10,000 bases of DNA, taken from Actinidia chinensis (Eukaryota; Streptophyta; Magnoliopsida; Ericales; Actinidiaceae). The notes beneath the pieces were generated by a model. It made no database searches and was not told the DNA's origin. It worked only from the letters and a program-made list of their open reading frames with translations. Made by a program: the position numbers and the translations under genes. The DNA lies in NCBI GenBank assembly GCA_009663005.1, contig CM018910.1, positions 12,507,081 to 12,517,080 of the forward strand. The letters run 5' to 3'. Position 1 is the first letter of the stretch; each line of letters starts with the position of its first letter. This document shows, one piece after another, positions 7,974-10,000 of the stretch.

Positions 7974-8610
7974 TGGGATAGAGTTTGAAACTCGCTTAGA
8001 GCTCTGCTAATTCTCCCTTAAATTCTATACTAAGTATGCTTTGTCAATAGCTATGGGACAGAGTTCAGAGCTCGCATAGAGCTCGTCTGACTCTTCCCTA
8101 AACTTTTGCTAAGCATACTCAGACAAACCTCGTGGAATAGAGTTTGAAACTCGCGTAGAGCTCGGCTAACTCTCTCTTAAATTCTTTGTTAAAGTATGCT
8201 TGGTCAAAACTTATGGGACAGAGTTCGGGGCTCGTATAGAGCTCGGCTAACTCTTTTCTGAACTTTTTCTAAGTATACTCATGCAAATCTCGTGGGACTG
8301 AGTTCATAAATTGTGTAAATCCCTACTAACTCTCCCTTAAATTCTCTGCTAAGTATAGTTTGACAAAAATTATGGGATAGATTTCGGAGCTCGCATAAAG
8401 CTTGACTAACTCTTCCCTAAATGTTTTCTAAGTATACTCATACAACCCTTGTGGAATCGAGTTCAGAAATCGCGTAGAGCTCGACTAACTCTCACTTAAA
8501 TTCTCTACTAAGTATACCTAGGCAAAACTTGTGGGATAGAGTTCGAAGCTTGCATAAAGCTCAACTAACTCTTCCCTGAACTTTTGCTAAGTATACTCAG
8601 ACAAATCTCG
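7974..8610 (+). repeat. Extra 8-monomer half-unit (637 bp)
   Basis: Monomer starts are 7974, 8054, 8133, 8214, 8293, 8373, 8452 and 8532. It copies the second half of the right-hand unit. Its first part matches 6071 onward with one substitution over roughly 200 bases, closer than its match to the adjacent copy at 7338, which differs at more sites. The last B monomer carries GTATACTCAG where its counterparts have GTGTACTTAG. One A monomer (8133) is 81 bp through an added A in GTTAAAGTATG. Confidence 0.84.
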
Positions 8611-9233
8611 TGGGATAGCTCAGAACTCGAGTAGAGCTCGGCTAACTCTCCATTAAATTCCTTGATAAGTATACTTGGGCAAAACTTATGAGACAGTTCG
8701 AAGCTCGCATAGATCTCATCTAACTCTTCCCTGAACATTTGCTTAGCAAACTCAGACAAACATCGTGGTTTACATTTCCAAACTCGCATAGAGCTCGGCT
8801 TAGTCTCGCTTAAATTCTCTAATAAGTATACTTGGGCAAAAGTTGTAGGATAGAGTTCGGAGCTCACATAGAGCTCGTCTAACTCTTCCTTGAACTTTTG
8901 CTAAGCATAACCTCGTGGGATAGAGTTCAAAACTCGCGTAGAGTTCGGCTAACTCTTCCTTAAATTCTATTATAAGTACACTTTGACAAAAGTTGTGGGA
9001 CAGAGTTCAGAGCTCGCATAAAGGTCGACTAACTCTTCCCCTGACTTTTGCAAAGTGTACTCAGACAAACCTGTTGTGACAGAGTTCAGAGCTCACATAG
9101 AGTTTGGCTAAGTCTTTATTAAATTCTCTACTAAGTATACTAGCGCTCAACTTGAGGGACAAAGTTCGGAGCTCGCATAAAGATCGTCTAACTCTGTTCA
9201 GAACTTTTGCTAATCAAACTCAAATAAACCTCG
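8611..9233 (+). repeat. Diverged block of eight monomers
   Basis: Monomer starts are 8611, 8689, 8766, 8846, 8916, 8996, 9075 and 9155, with lengths 78, 77, 80, 70, 80, 79, 80 and 79. These monomers keep the A/B order but carry more private changes than the flanking blocks, such as GGTTTACATTTCC at 8767, TAGCGCTCAACTTGAGGG near 9141 and TAATCAAACTCAAATAAA near 9211. I could not place them as copies of any other block in the window. They may be an older or foreign segment of the same family brought in by exchange. Confidence 0.75.
8846..8915 (+). repeat. B monomer with 9 bp deletion
   Basis: This is the shortest of the near-full monomers at 70 bp. The tail reads GCTAAGCATAACCTCGTGGG where its relatives have an additional CTCAGACAA-like stretch between GCATA and ACCTCG. 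Confidence 0.85.
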
Positions 9234-10000
9234 TGGGAAAAAGTCTGAAACTGTCATAGAGCTCGTCTAACCCTTTCTTAAATTCTCTGCTAAGTATACT
9301 TGGGAAAAACTTGCCAGATAGAGTTCGGATATCGCATAGAACTCAGATAACTCTTTCTTAAACTTTTGTTAAGCATACTCAGATGAGCCATATAGGACAA
9401 AGTTCAAAACTTGCATAGAGCCTGGCTGACTCTCCCATAAATTCTATACTAAGTATACTTTGGCATAAATTATGGGACAAAGTTCGGAGCTCTCATAAAG
9501 CTCGACTAGCTCTTCCCTAAATTTTTGCTAAGTATACTCATACAAACCTCGTGGGACCAAGTTCAGAAATCGCATAGAGCTCAACTAACTCTCCATTAAA
9601 TTCTCAGCTAAGTATACTTGGTCAAAACTTGTGGGACAGAGTTCGGAGCTTGCATAAAGCTCAACTAACTCTTCCCTGAACTTTTTCTAAGTGTACTTAG
9701 ACAAATCTCATGGGACAGAGTTCAAAACTCGCTTAGAGCTCTGCTAATTCTCCCTTAAATTCTATACTAAGTATGCTTTGGCAATTGTTATGGGACAGAG
9801 TTCAGAGCTCGCATAGAGCTCATCATACTCTTCCCTGAACTTTTGCTAAGCATACTCAGACAAACCTCGTGGAATAGAGTTTAAAACTTGCGTAGAGCTC
9901 AACTAACTCTCTCGTAAATTCTCTGCTAAGTATACTTGGGCAAAACTTATGGGACAGAGTTTGGAGCTCGCATAGAGCTAGGCTAAATCTTCTCTGAACT
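9234..10000 (+). repeat. Right higher-order repeat, copy 3 (partial, one dimer short)
   Basis: Monomer starts are 9234, 9314, 9393, 9473, 9552, 9632, 9711, 9791, 9870 and 9950, the last cut by the window edge. Order and subtypes follow 5441 and 6703, with the GATGAGCCATAT junction near 9381, TTGCATAAAGCTCAACTAAC after 9632 and GTGTACTTAG at 9691. Six monomers instead of eight separate 9234 from the 9711 marker, because 9473 is a hybrid that bridges a lost dimer. The copy continues beyond the window. Confidence 0.84.
9473..9551 (+). repeat. B/B hybrid monomer bridging a lost dimer
   Basis: The front with GGAGCTCTCATA matches the B monomers at 5676 and 6942, while the later part, with CTCGACTAG and the CTCATACAAACC tail, resembles the B monomers at 5835 and 7101. 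Two monomers that lie between these in the earlier copies are absent, so unequal exchange between two B monomers is the likely cause. Confidence 0.7.

Larger units (their letters stand above)
1..10000 (+). repeat. Satellite DNA array, alternating 80/79 bp monomers (159 bp dimer)
   Basis: The entire window is a tandem array that can be phased from the recurring TGGGACAGAGTTCG start (variants TGGAATAGAG, TGGGACTGAG). Start-to-start distances alternate 80 and 79 throughout, for example 1, 81, 160, 240, 319 and again 7338, 7418, 7497, 7577, 7656. All copies lie in the same orientation; I found no inverted copy and no foreign insertion. Conserved blocks in order are GGGACAGAGTTCG, ACTCGCGTAGAGCTCGGCTAACTCT, then AAATTCT (A) or GAACTTTTG (B), CTAAGTATAC, and CAAAACTT (A) or CAAACCT (B). 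Both edges of the window cut the array, so its true size is unknown. Satellites of this kind usually lie in constitutive heterochromatin and may carry centromeric nucleosomes; nothing here proves that. The 80 bp size suggests the Oleaceae 80 bp satellite family, held at low confidence. Confidence 0.97.

Noticed and set aside
8565..8867. Minus-strand open frame of 100 codons
   Set aside because: Its product repeats the pattern ELDEIYASFELSHKFCPSIL then ELAELYSSSELSHEICLSIL, which is only the reverse complement of successive monomers. It stays open because the odd-length monomers at 8611, 8689 and 8846 shift the frame past the usual stops. No ribosome context or domain.
1..10000. CRISPR array
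   Set aside because: Repeats abut with no unique spacers, and all parts of the 159 bp period are repeated.
1..10000. Promoters or terminators from TATA-like TAAGTATAC and the GAGCTC hairpins
   Set aside because: They occur in almost every monomer without an associated gene or T-run and are best explained as parts of the repeat.
1..10000. tRNA, rRNA or 5S gene clusters as the source of tandem repetition
   Set aside because: No conserved tRNA A or B box pair, no 5S-like region and no gene of about 120 bp occurs in the dimer.

Overview
The whole 10 kb window is one uninterrupted head-to-tail satellite DNA array on a single strand orientation. No gene, RNA gene, transposon or unique spacer is visible. 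The unit is a pair of related monomers, A (usually 80 bp) and B (usually 79 bp), which alternate to give a 159 bp dimer. I traced by eye 122 full or near-full monomers, one cut off at base 10000, and seven short remnants (20 to 48 bp). About 100 of the 122 have exactly the expected length. The two types share their 5' half. They are told apart by their 3' halves: A runs CTCCCTTAAATTCTCTGCTAAGTATACTTGGGCAAAACTT-like (in two parts: CTCCCTTAAATTCT, then CTAAGTATACTTGG), while B has CTTCCCTGAACTTTTG, then a CATGCAAACCT or CAGACAAACCT tail.

Organism: this is eukaryotic nuclear heterochromatin, most likely from a plant. The reasons are a long homogenised array, higher-order repeats and heavy C-to-T type decay at CpG sites. 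The 80 bp length and the TTCGAA sites (which contain the TaqI site TCGA) recall the 80 bp satellite family described from olive and its relatives (Oleaceae). That link is from memory of the family, not a sequence comparison, and is tentative. Whether the array is centromeric, pericentromeric or subtelomeric cannot be read from the window.

Layout. 1-4665 holds four copies of a left higher-order repeat of 13 to 16 monomers (1317, 1113, 1155 and 1080 bp), three of them carrying a 48 bp remnant monomer. 4666-5440 is a scrambled transition with four remnants of 20 to 48 bp. 5441-6702 and 6703-7973 are two copies of a 16-monomer, roughly 1.27 kb right-hand higher-order repeat. 7974-8610 is one further 8-monomer (637 bp) half-unit. 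8611-9233 is a block of eight diverged monomers. From 9234 the right-hand repeat restarts, one dimer short, and runs out of the window.

The parts do not work together as genes would. The window is a record of satellite turnover: unequal exchange between sister repeats, monomer-length deletions within shared sequence, patchy conversion, and spread of particular deletions as units were amplified. The few open frames are chance products of the repeat.
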